This document shows, in pieces, positions 34,051 to 41,526 of a DNA stretch of 64,000 nucleotides. The notes beneath the pieces are model-generated. The model was not told the origin of the DNA and did not search any database. It saw nothing but the letters and a program-made list of their open reading frames with translations. This stretch comes from Oligoflexia bacterium (GTDB taxonomy: Bacteria > Bdellovibrionota > Bacteriovoracia > Bacteriovoracales > Bacteriovoracaceae). Both the position numbers and the translations under genes were made by a program. The stretch lies in assembly GCA_015232355.1 (NCBI GenBank), contig JADFZW010000018.1:48395-112394 (forward strand). Reading direction: 5' to 3'. Every line of letters begins with the position of its first letter. Positions within the stretch are counted from its first letter, which is position 1.

Positions 34051-35709
34051 ATGAAAGACTTAGAGAAAATTATTAATTTTTTTACATGGATATTAACTAT
34101 TATTTTGATAGTTTTTTCTATGCTACTCTACAGGATGGACTTTCCGAAAGAAGCAACCATAATCTTTATCGGTTCCATTTTAATTTGTCCTATCATAGAA
34201 GTATTTATCACTAAAAAAATCAGCCATAAGATGAGCAAATTTTTAAAGTTTATTTGGAGACCATTTTGGATTATACTTGTATGCTTTTTAGTAGGAACTA
34301 ATTTTTTACAAGATTTTTTGTATACGGCATTTAATACAATTGATTACAAGATAACCGAAGAAAGAATAATATCTCTATCAAAATTTTGTGATAAGGGGGC
34401 AATGTGGGCATGTTGTGGGTTTGCTAGTTATAAACGCTTCTACGATAATAAAACATTCCTATTAGAAGAGTGCAATAAGGGGAAACAGTGGGCATGTAAA
34501 AGCCTTAGTTCGAAACTACATGATCAGGATTTATCCGAAATAAAAAGACTCTACACTAAAGCATGTGTTGGTGGAATTGAGCATGCGTGCATTCTGCTTG
34601 CAAAAGAATTAGACTCTAAATCAGTGAATATATTTCCACCAATAGGGAAAAAAATTTTAGCCGAATCCTGCGATAAGCATAACTTAACTGCATGTTTTAG
34701 TTTGGCCTCGTTAGAGGCGAATTCAGGTGATCTTTCAAAGGCCAAAGAATTTTCCATAAAAGTATGTAATAGCGGATCGTACGATGGATGCGCTTTGTTA
34801 GCTTATTTAGAAATAAAAACAGGCAACTTATCCGCAGGCAAGAAATTATACTCAAATATTTGCAGCAATGGGAAACAAGATACATGTGCGCATCTAGCAT
34901 ATTTGGAATTAGAAGAGGGGAATATACTCAAGGCCAGAAATTTGTATACAAAAGCCTGCAATATGGGTGCACTTAAATGCACTGAAATTGACGTCCTTGA
35001 TTTTGGTAATGTTGATAAGTTGAGACCCAAAAATCTTTTAACAGCAGATTGTAATCAAGGAAAAATCTCAACATGTGATACAGCTGCGTCTCTAGAGGAA
35101 AGGGCAGGAAATATTTCTGTTGCAAAAAATCTTTTTTTAAAAGCATGTGAATCTGGTCGAATGTTATCTTGCGCTAATTTAGGCAGATTAAATCATAAGG
35201 ATGGAAACATATTAGAGGCAAAAAAACTTTATTTAACATCTTGTAATGGTGGATTCCAATGGGCATGCGAAGAAATTCTTCGTTTAGAACGGTTTAAATA
35301 TAAAAATATATCAGAGGTGAAGATGATTTGCTCAAAAGCATGCGATAAAGGATCGAGATTGTGCTGCGATCAACTTGTTTCCATAACAAAGAAGTCAAAA
35401 AATATAGTCGAAACCAAAAAGCTCTTAAAATCATTTTGTGATAAAAAAGATGAAAATGGGAGAGAATGTGAAGAGCTTGCTGATATAGAAATAAATGAAG
35501 GTAATCTCACAGAGGCAAAAAAACTTTATATCAAAGCATGTGAAAAAGATCGCAAACGATATGCATGTGACAAGCTAGCAAATATAGAGCTTAAAGAAGG
35601 TAATTTTCTGAAAGCAAAAAATCTACATTTAACCTCATGTGAATATGGAAGATTAGAATCCTGTGAGAAGTTTTTCAGAATGAATTCTGAAACCAATAAA
35701 AGATTTTAG
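34051..35709 (+). CDS. Membrane-anchored cysteine-rich Sel1/HCP-like repeat protein
   Basis: A 552-residue protein. Three hydrophobic segments at about residues 10-30, 35-55 and 68-95 anchor it. The rest consists of about twelve helical repeats of roughly 36 residues carrying paired cysteines, for example 'AKKLYLTSCNGGFQWACEEI', 'AKEFSIKVCNSGSYDGCALL' and 'AKNLFLKACESGRMLSCANL'. This pattern (Cys seven or eight residues apart bridging the two helices of each unit) is that of Sel1-like repeats of the Helicobacter cysteine-rich protein type, which are exported and disulfide-bonded. The repeat domain therefore probably faces the periplasm or outside. A protein-protein interaction role is inferred. 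It lies 153 bp after the recombinase. Confidence 0.8.
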   Translation: MKDLEKIINFFTWILTIILIVFSMLLYRMDFPKEATIIFIGSILICPIIEVFITKKISHKMSKFLKFIWRPFWIILVCFLVGTNFLQDFLYTAFNTIDYKITEERIISLSKFCDKGAMWACCGFASYKRFYDNKTFLLEECNKGKQWACKSLSSKLHDQDLSEIKRLYTKACVGGIEHACILLAKELDSKSVNIFPPIGKKILAESCDKHNLTACFSLASLEANSGDLSKAKEFSIKVCNSGSYDGCALLAYLEIKTGNLSAGKKLYSNICSNGKQDTCAHLAYLELEEGNILKARNLYTKACNMGALKCTEIDVLDFGNVDKLRPKNLLTADCNQGKISTCDTAASLEERAGNISVAKNLFLKACESGRMLSCANLGRLNHKDGNILEAKKLYLTSCNGGFQWACEEILRLERFKYKNISEVKMICSKACDKGSRLCCDQLVSITKKSKNIVETKKLLKSFCDKKDENGRECEELADIEINEGNLTEAKKLYIKACEKDRKRYACDKLANIELKEGNFLKAKNLHLTSCEYGRLESCEKFFRMNSETNKRF

Positions 35710-35858
35710 TGGAGAAAGTTATGAAGTTACTAGGGTATATTTGGTAATTTGTATTAATTATTACCGTATAAAATTACTCATCTGTAGTATTCACCGTTAG
35801 TCTTGTTAGTTACAGTTATTGCATATTAAATTCAGTTTAATGAAAATTGAATTTTATA

Positions 35859-36172
35859 TCACGTATCTTCACTATTTCTTCCAATGATTATACTTGTGAA
35901 AGTGTCTATAAGATTTTCTAGTTTGTCAAAATAATCGTTGTGAGTTTCATCGAATTCTTTGTAATGTTTTAAAATTAAATTTTCGCAATATTTATCGTAA
36001 TCAAATAAAAGGATATGAATCATTTCATGCACAAGAGTGAATTCCTCATCTTTTTTCGATGGATGCTTCTATTGAGTGTTTTATTCTTATACAATAATCA
36101 CCAATCCTTGCAGTTATTTTGTAAGCGATGCCAGTTCTTGCATAAGAATTAAATAATATGATTATGCAAGTT
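35859..36172 (-). pseudogene. Frameshifted zinc-metallopeptidase-like gene remnant
   Basis: Two reading frames on the minus strand join at a run of six T on the plus strand (36051-36056). The first reads 'ARTGIAYKITARIGDYCIRI' and 'KHSIEASIE'; the second 'DEEFTLVHEMIHILLFDYDK' and ends '...IIIGRNSEDT' at the TGA at 35859. Removing one base of the run restores one frame. 'HEMIH' is a zinc-peptidase HExxH motif. No start codon with ribosome site is evident, so the gene is truncated as well as frameshifted. Family within the metallopeptidases is not clear. Confidence 0.7.
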
Positions 36173-36174
36173 AA

Positions 36175-36843
36175 TTAACTGCTAACATTGGGTACGCTGT
36201 TCTTTTTAATCATTGAAAAAAGTTTCCCACGCATTGGAAAAAGAGTAGAATACGGATAAACTAATTCTAGTTCTCCACTTACACTATTGAATGTAACGAT
36301 ATATTTTTTTATATGTGCTAACTCTTCCGGAGGAACAACACCTATAAATTCAGAAAGTATTTCTAACCTTATATGTTGAGCATCTATTTTTTCTATAAAT
36401 GCCCATGCCTCATTTATATCAGAAATAATTAAATCAGTTATTTCTTTTATTAATTCTAACTCGATCGAAGTGTATTCCATATTTGAATAATCATATTTAC
36501 CTTGAAGATCATTACCACCACACATAATATCTATTATTCCCATTACAAGTGATTTTGAAAGCTTTATAACTGCAACACTCTCTAATAGATTCAATCGAAT
36601 TATAGCATACACATGTTTAATATCTTGTGAATTTGCCCAATCTTTGAATTTTGCAATATAAGATTGGTCATTTTCTAAATTAACTAATGTTCTAATTGAA
36701 TTAGAAATCGATACTCTGAAAGATCGTAAAAATCTTTCTTCAATTATACTTAAAACAGGCAATTTGTTGTTAGAATTACAGAAATTATAAAAATCACATT
36801 CTAAATTTATATCAGGATTATTTTTAAATTCCTTTTTTTTCAT
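36175..36843 (-). CDS. Stand-alone FliM core (flagellar switch middle domain) without SpoA/FliN domain
   Basis: A 222-residue protein matching the middle domain of FliM over nearly its whole length. Correspondences with E. coli FliM include 'LSIIEERFLRSFRVSISNSI' (FliM 'LEIINERFARHFRMGLFNLL'), 'SKSLVMGIIDIMCGGNDLQG' (FliM 'SPSLVFIAVDNLFGGDG'), 'AWAFIEKIDAQHI', and 'FNSVSGELELVYPYSTLFPM' (FliM 'IGNLTGEFNICLPFSMIEP'). The Gly-Gly loop that contacts the FliG EHPQ motif is kept at residues 109-110. The N-terminal CheY-binding motif and the C-terminal FliN-like SpoA domain are absent, so it cannot be a normal switch subunit. It overlaps the upstream KfrA-FliG fusion by 4 bp, with GGAGAGG before its start. 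Confidence 0.85.
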   Translation of the reverse strand: MKKKEFKNNPDINLECDFYNFCNSNNKLPVLSIIEERFLRSFRVSISNSIRTLVNLENDQSYIAKFKDWANSQDIKHVYAIIRLNLLESVAVIKLSKSLVMGIIDIMCGGNDLQGKYDYSNMEYTSIELELIKEITDLIISDINEAWAFIEKIDAQHIRLEILSEFIGVVPPEELAHIKKYIVTFNSVSGELELVYPYSTLFPMRGKLFSMIKKNSVPNVSS

Positions 36844-37355
36844 TTTACCTCTCCTTGTTTCATCATAGCTATTTCAATCTTTTTTACTAAGTCACTACCT
36901 CCAAAACAAGATTCTTTGTATGAAGTAAATGCCTCTAATTCTCTTTTTAATGTCTTATCAATGATTTTTATATATTTGCTTTGAACAGGTGACATGCTTT
37001 TCATTCTCTCGAGAATATGTCTAGCTACAGAATCATTGAAACTTCGTAAAATTGATGCTGTTTTTTCTACTTCAAGATGAGAAAGAATTAGAGCAATTAT
37101 CTGAGGATGTTCGTTATGTAGAAATTCAGCAATATGCCCATCTAGTTTTTCAACTGTTTTAGCAATATCAAAAAAATCGTTGTTAGCATTTTGATCTTCT
37201 TGAATATTCCATTCTTGCAGATATTTTGAAATTGTAGATAAACTACCTGTACCTAGTATTTCTCTAATCGATTTTGTTGTTGGGATTCCTCCTTCATATG
37301 TAATTTTTTTCGCAGCTTTAAAAACATCTTCTTTGGTAAGACCTTTATTGACCAT
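36840..37355 (-). CDS. Fusion of a KfrA-like DNA-binding domain with a FliG middle domain
   Basis: The start at 37355 has GGAGG five bases upstream; the earlier ATG at 37367 overlaps that site. The 171-residue product has two parts. Residues 1-55 ('GLTKEDVFKAAKKITYEGGI' then 'PTTKSIREILGTGSLSTISK') match the winged-helix N-domain of KfrA-type plasmid DNA-binding proteins. Residues 62-165 match FliG middle domain: 'LDGHIAEFLHNEHPQIIALI', 'LSHLEVEKTASILRSFND', 'ILERMKSMSPVQSKY', ending with the Gly-Gly linker segment 'FGGSDLVKKIEIAMMK'. The EHPQ residues (82-85) that bind FliM are intact, and a FliM core is coded next with a 4-bp overlap. FliG's N-terminal FliF-binding and C-terminal torque domains are missing. 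A transcription regulator or decoy of the flagellar switch is inferred. Confidence 0.88.
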   Translation of the reverse strand: MVNKGLTKEDVFKAAKKITYEGGIPTTKSIREILGTGSLSTISKYLQEWNIQEDQNANNDFFDIAKTVEKLDGHIAEFLHNEHPQIIALILSHLEVEKTASILRSFNDSVARHILERMKSMSPVQSKYIKIIDKTLKRELEAFTSYKESCFGGSDLVKKIEIAMMKQGEVK

Positions 37356-37937
37356 GATAACCTCCATCTTCTACTGTACAACTGTAATCGTGTACATTGA
37401 TATTATTATATCGCTACAGTAGTATCGGTAATAGAAGGAAATATTTTAATACAATTTTAAATTTACAAACAGGTAATAATTTATTGAATTTCTAAGATAT
37501 ATCTGCTCTCGCAAAGTTGTGTAATTAACACTTGATAAAAACGATTTGTTAAAAGTATCATCGGTCATATATAAATAATAATAAAAACAGTTGAGTACTA
37601 TGCAGTTAAAATCAATCCCAAAGCAATTAATAGGTTTTGATTGTGAAGCGAGGTTGATATTTTTTATCAAATATTAGTGTAATTATCCCTACTGTATATG
37701 TTTCTCGAAACATACTATGGAAAACTTTGCTCATTTTGAGATCTTTGCAGTAAAATGTGATTTTGAATAGTTATGTGTAAACTAACAATTTAGAGAGTCA
37801 CGGTCACAGGTAACGTCCTCTCCTCCAGTAAAAAATGAAAAAAATAAAAACAAAGTGCTTTACCTTTACATTATGTCAGGCCCGATACTTTAATTAATAT
37901 GAGAAAGCATTTAAGGCACGATATAAGGGAGGATGTA
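37356..37937. promoter_or_regulatory. Divergent intergenic region with dyad elements
   Basis: This 580-bp gap separates the KfrA-FliG gene from the divergent MerR gene. Close to the former lie TGTACA at 37375-37380 and 37391-37396, and an inverted pair CTACTGTA (37371-37378) and TACAGTAG (37415-37422). Proteins of KfrA type bind such dyads near their own promoters, so autoregulation is plausible. The 74-codon minus-strand frame at 37446-37670 lacks a ribosome site and is not called. Nothing else is recognised in the gap. Confidence 0.5.
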
Positions 37938-38903
37938 ATGTATAAAATTAAAGAATTTTCAGAAATAACAGGTTTTAGTTCAAGAATGCTTAGACATCTT
38001 GAAGATTTTGGCCTGTTATCGCCTAATAGAAATGAAAAGAACTATAGAAGTTATTCATATGACCATATTCCTGTAGCAATTAAAATCAAATCATTTCAAA
38101 AAATGGGATTTTCCTTGAGAGAAATTAAATCAATTATTTCTATGGATCTAAAACAGCTTGAAGGAAATTTAACAGAACTGTTTAAAAAGAAAGAAGGAGA
38201 AAACAAAAAAATCGAATCACAATTAAGAAAGATACAATTAGTTCAAAAATCTATAAAAAGCGGAGAATCAGATTTTGACTTCATCGAACAGTTAGATGAA
38301 ATTGATGCCAATGATAGAGCTCAAATTCTCTTAGGATTTCAAGATTTAGTTAATCGAGTTGTAAAAGGAAGAATGCCCAGAGTTGAGATAATTACAGATG
38401 AAATGCTAACGAAGATAAGTGATAAAAGAGGTAAATATGATTTTGATTCTGTTGATTTAATAAAATTTGGAGAATGGTTGAAATTAAATTCAAGTTCTTT
38501 TTATGCTATCTATGAAGTTGAAGAATTATTGTGTTATTTCTTAGTGATTATTTCAGAGGATGAGTTGTTAAAAAACATGGATTTATTTAACATTAAAAAT
38601 ATAAATCTTATGGATGATGGCCTTACTTCAAGTATAAAAAGTTACACTCTAAAAGTAATAGAGAATTTCAGAGAATCTTGGAAAAAATATTTTATTCCAT
38701 TAACTTTCAATTACAAGGGAATTACGGATGATAAATGCAAAGTAGCTACCTTGCTATCTAGTAATGAAGTTCTTTTAAGCATGCGATTTAAAAAAATATT
38801 TAATAATGAAATAATTTTTAAGTTTGCACTAGGATTACCAATTAATGTTATTAAAGCAATTGATAGTGCTACTCCATATAGGAAAGATGAATTAGCTATC
38901 TAA
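37938..38903 (+). CDS. MerR-type regulator with FliM-like C-terminal domain
   Basis: The start at 37938 is preceded by GGGAGG; the in-frame ATG at 37899 lacks one. Residues 1-70 are a MerR winged helix ('MYKIKEFSEITGFSSRMLRH' then 'LEDFGLLSPNRNEKNYRSYS', 'FQKMGFSLREIKSII') followed by the usual dimer coiled coil (about 72-110). The remaining 200 residues are not a known MerR effector domain. Their order of elements follows FliM: 'FGEWLKLNSSSFYAIYEVEE' and 'LLCYFLVIISEDELL' (FliM strand before the Gly-Gly loop), 'LKVIENFRESWKKYFIPLTF' (FliM 'DAWKAINPLEVEY') and 'ATLLSSNEVLLSMRFKKIF' then 'FKFALGLPINVIKAI'. The Gly-Gly loop is not conserved. The MerR call is firm; the FliM relation is moderate and supported by the divergent KfrA-FliG/FliM pair. 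Confidence 0.75.
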   Translation: MYKIKEFSEITGFSSRMLRHLEDFGLLSPNRNEKNYRSYSYDHIPVAIKIKSFQKMGFSLREIKSIISMDLKQLEGNLTELFKKKEGENKKIESQLRKIQLVQKSIKSGESDFDFIEQLDEIDANDRAQILLGFQDLVNRVVKGRMPRVEIITDEMLTKISDKRGKYDFDSVDLIKFGEWLKLNSSSFYAIYEVEELLCYFLVIISEDELLKNMDLFNIKNINLMDDGLTSSIKSYTLKVIENFRESWKKYFIPLTFNYKGITDDKCKVATLLSSNEVLLSMRFKKIFNNEIIFKFALGLPINVIKAIDSATPYRKDELAI

Positions 38904-39076
38904 TGATAGCTGATAAGAAGAATAAAAATGTTAAAGACAATAATAATCCGCTTGCCTTTTAATATTATTCAATCAATTTGGTCTTATGTAAAAAAATCAC
39001 CGTTAACGGAAACAAACGGAATATAAAATGGAAATAAAATTGATAAAAATTCTAGCAGATGTATAAAGCGATGTAG

Positions 39077-39427
39077 GATCACCAAGGCCTCAGATCGATT
39101 AAGTTCAAAGGCAGCAGACAATTTAAATTTGGATCACCAAACGATGAAACTATTAAATGGCATCCTTATGCTAAATACGGACTAAAGGCATATTCAATTT
39201 ATCAAGTTGATAACTCTGATTGGATTAATTTTTTAGAAAATCAAAACTCAGTACACTGCCATCACGACAAGAATAAATTTGATAATTTGAAACACTATAT
39301 TTTCTTCTTCCATGACTCATGCTTTGAAATCGTGTGTGATAGTTATGATCATGAAATTGTTTCAAATAATAATCAAAGTGATGTTCTTAATGCTATTATT
39401 AGTGGTGAATATAACGTTAATAATTAG
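39077..39427 (+). pseudogene. Start-less fragment of a conserved hypothetical gene
   Basis: An open frame of about 116 codons begins directly after an in-frame TAG (39074-39076) and contains no plausible start. It reads 'FKGSRQFKFGSPNDETIKWH', 'PYAKYGLKAYSIYQVDNSDW' and 'KHYIFFFHDSCFEIVCDSYD'. The stretch ending in the 'FHDSxFE' motif resembles a small conserved protein family of unknown function that I recall from several bacteria, sometimes near polymorphic toxins. It lies in a 1-kb decayed region (38904-39919) with no intact gene. Confidence 0.6.
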
Positions 39428-39744
39428 GCATAAAATGTAAAAAATAATTTCATTATTTCTGTATATTTGACTTTATTGATTTTTAAATATAATCACCGAT
39501 ATAAGTGTCTTCATTAAAAGGTAAGAATGCTATGGTCGATGAAAATAAAAAGAAAGATGAGATTAAATCATTCTAAGGAATGCCCATGAGATGGGAAATA
39601 AAATCAGCTTTTAAAATCTTTGGAATAAAAATGACAATAGAGTTTTTCCACCAAAGTATTTTGGAATTGGATGTTTTGGAATTGGATGGGGATTAAAAAG
39701 TCTGCTTGTTCCGTGAAATTCAAGAAATGTGCTGACACAAATGA

Positions 39745-39870
39745 GCTTCAAATGAACTTGCAAGTTTGAATGGATCGTCAGAGCAAATTATAGCATCTGA
39801 AATGTCAGCTCTTATATTAAGAAAGAAGATCGAAGAGTCAGAAAAGGTTTTCTTTAATATTGATCGTTGA
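39745..39870 (+). pseudogene. Degenerate C-terminal fragment, possibly of a toxin-like protein
   Basis: A 41-codon open tail without a start reads 'ASNELASLNGSSEQIIASEM' then 'SALILRKKIEESEKVFFNID' and a final Arg before TGA. It resembles the C-termini of some RHS/contact-dependent toxin modules, but the match is from memory and weak. Upstream sequence (39530-39740) has fragments in several frames. Confidence 0.35.
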
Positions 39871-39919
39871 TTCCATATAAATATAAGTTAAAGAGTTTTA
39901 TTAATCATGATTATACTTA

Positions 39920-41464
39920 TCAATGAGTATAATTCATTTGAATTTTATTAAGTAATAACATTAACACAGGATCACTATGTTGTTTATAATCATTTATCGA
40001 GGGAATGATTTCTAAATCAACATCTGTACTATTTCCCTCTATAAGTTCTCCATTTTTTTTCCACACCAATGCTGTAGGATAATCTACAGTGAAATTACTA
40101 TAAGGAGAAGTCCATTTATTTGGATCACCGGCCCCTCCGTGAGTTCTTTCGCCAACAACCAAACCAGCATTTGCACTTTTTAACGAGGATACGACAACAT
40201 CACAAGTTGAAAAACAGTTATTGTTAGTAAGGATAAATAATTTTGAATTAATAAATTTTTTTCGATATTCCTTATTTACTGAAACAAAAACTGTAAGAGG
40301 TTTTTGCCATTCACCATCAAAAAGACTCCATAGTTTTAAATACCAAGGACTTCCTGTAAGTAGATGTGAAATTTTAATCCAAAATTCTTTGTCATCTATA
40401 AAAAGACCTGCAAGGTTTCTCCCCTCTTCATCTCCACCACCGCCATTATCTCGCAAATCAAGAATAATATTTTTGGGATTTTCAATCTTTTTTATCTCTG
40501 AATTAAATTGATCTTTAAAATTTTGAACAGTTTTTGGTTCAGAATCATCTGAGCTAAAAGCACACCAAAAGGTAGATACTTTTAGCTGATAGATTCCATT
40601 TTTAAGATCAGTTACTACTACACATTTTCTATTTTTCTGTGTCCATCCAGTCCCATTTTTTGAACATTGATTTACATTTGTATCTTGGACCTTTTTTGAT
40701 GAATGTAATTCATTTGCAAAATTAGTAATCTTCCATTTGATTTCTTTTGTGAATTCATCGTTTGATGAATTATTAAATTTGCTATCTGATTTAAGAGATT
40801 TTGTAAAAGATCGCAAGGTGATAGTTTTTGCTGGAATGTAATAAGGTAATCTAACGTGGGAATATAATCTTTCTAGTGATTGAGAAATTCTTCCATAAAG
40901 AGTTGAACCATACTGGTATTTAGAATCTTCTAACAACCAAGTATCAATCTCAGTATCATCGATTTTGATTACTTCTAATGGTAATGATGTCTTGGAGTTC
41001 ATGGAATCAATAGAATTAATAGAATCAATTGAAGCAATATTTAGATCTTTGCAGTTATTCTCATAATCACAAGCTACAAGTGCATATCCTTCCTTAACTC
41101 TAGCTATTTTCATTCCCGAGTATCTGGATATCTCTTGTACATCATCAGGTGGAGTTAAGCGAAGGTGTCCATCATGAAGTCCTCTAATAATTTTATCAAT
41201 ATGAGAAACATATTGGGTTTTATTTAAAACATTTAAATCCTCACCTTTTAATTGCTTAAACAAATTATCAATGTATTTATTGTTTTTTACAAATTCAACA
41301 TCCCTATTGGCCCATTTATTATGGAGTAATTTATTTAGTTCTTCAATTTCGTTCTTACGTTCTTCTGATTCAGATAATTTTGTTTTTTGGCAAGATGAAA
41401 TTGCTATTGCTAAAAATAAAGTTGTTAGTAAAATGAGTAATTTAATTTGAGATTGCTTTTTCAT
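39920..41464 (-). CDS. S41-family peptidase lipoprotein
   Basis: A 514-residue exported protein with a lipoprotein signal: 'LLTTLFLAIAISSCQKTK' with the lipid-acceptor Cys at residue 25. The C-terminal half is the tail-specific protease (S41) fold: 'NPKNIILDLRDNGGGGDEEG', then 'KLFILTNNNCFSTCDVVVSS' at the position of the catalytic Ser, and 'GLVVGERTHGGAGDPNKWTS' leading to 'VDLEIIPS'. No PDZ domain is obvious, and the N-terminal half (with Cys pairs) is unlike CtpA. The usual catalytic Lys four residues after Ser is not in place, so activity is uncertain, or the site is of the Ser-His-Glu type. It stands 62 bp downstream of the large metallopeptidase gene on the same strand. Confidence 0.85.
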   Translation of the reverse strand: MKKQSQIKLLILLTTLFLAIAISSCQKTKLSESEERKNEIEELNKLLHNKWANRDVEFVKNNKYIDNLFKQLKGEDLNVLNKTQYVSHIDKIIRGLHDGHLRLTPPDDVQEISRYSGMKIARVKEGYALVACDYENNCKDLNIASIDSINSIDSMNSKTSLPLEVIKIDDTEIDTWLLEDSKYQYGSTLYGRISQSLERLYSHVRLPYYIPAKTITLRSFTKSLKSDSKFNNSSNDEFTKEIKWKITNFANELHSSKKVQDTNVNQCSKNGTGWTQKNRKCVVVTDLKNGIYQLKVSTFWCAFSSDDSEPKTVQNFKDQFNSEIKKIENPKNIILDLRDNGGGGDEEGRNLAGLFIDDKEFWIKISHLLTGSPWYLKLWSLFDGEWQKPLTVFVSVNKEYRKKFINSKLFILTNNNCFSTCDVVVSSLKSANAGLVVGERTHGGAGDPNKWTSPYSNFTVDYPTALVWKKNGELIEGNSTDVDLEIIPSINDYKQHSDPVLMLLLNKIQMNYTH

Positions 41465-41526
41465 TCTATAATTCCCTACTGTTCAAACTAATATCAGTAC
41501 TAACATCAATATAGTATAGTAAACAT

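Noticed and set aside
37446..37670. 74-codon minus-strand frame between the switch-like units
   Set aside because: No ribosome site, no recognisable composition or domain, and it lies in a gap needed for promoters. Probably chance.
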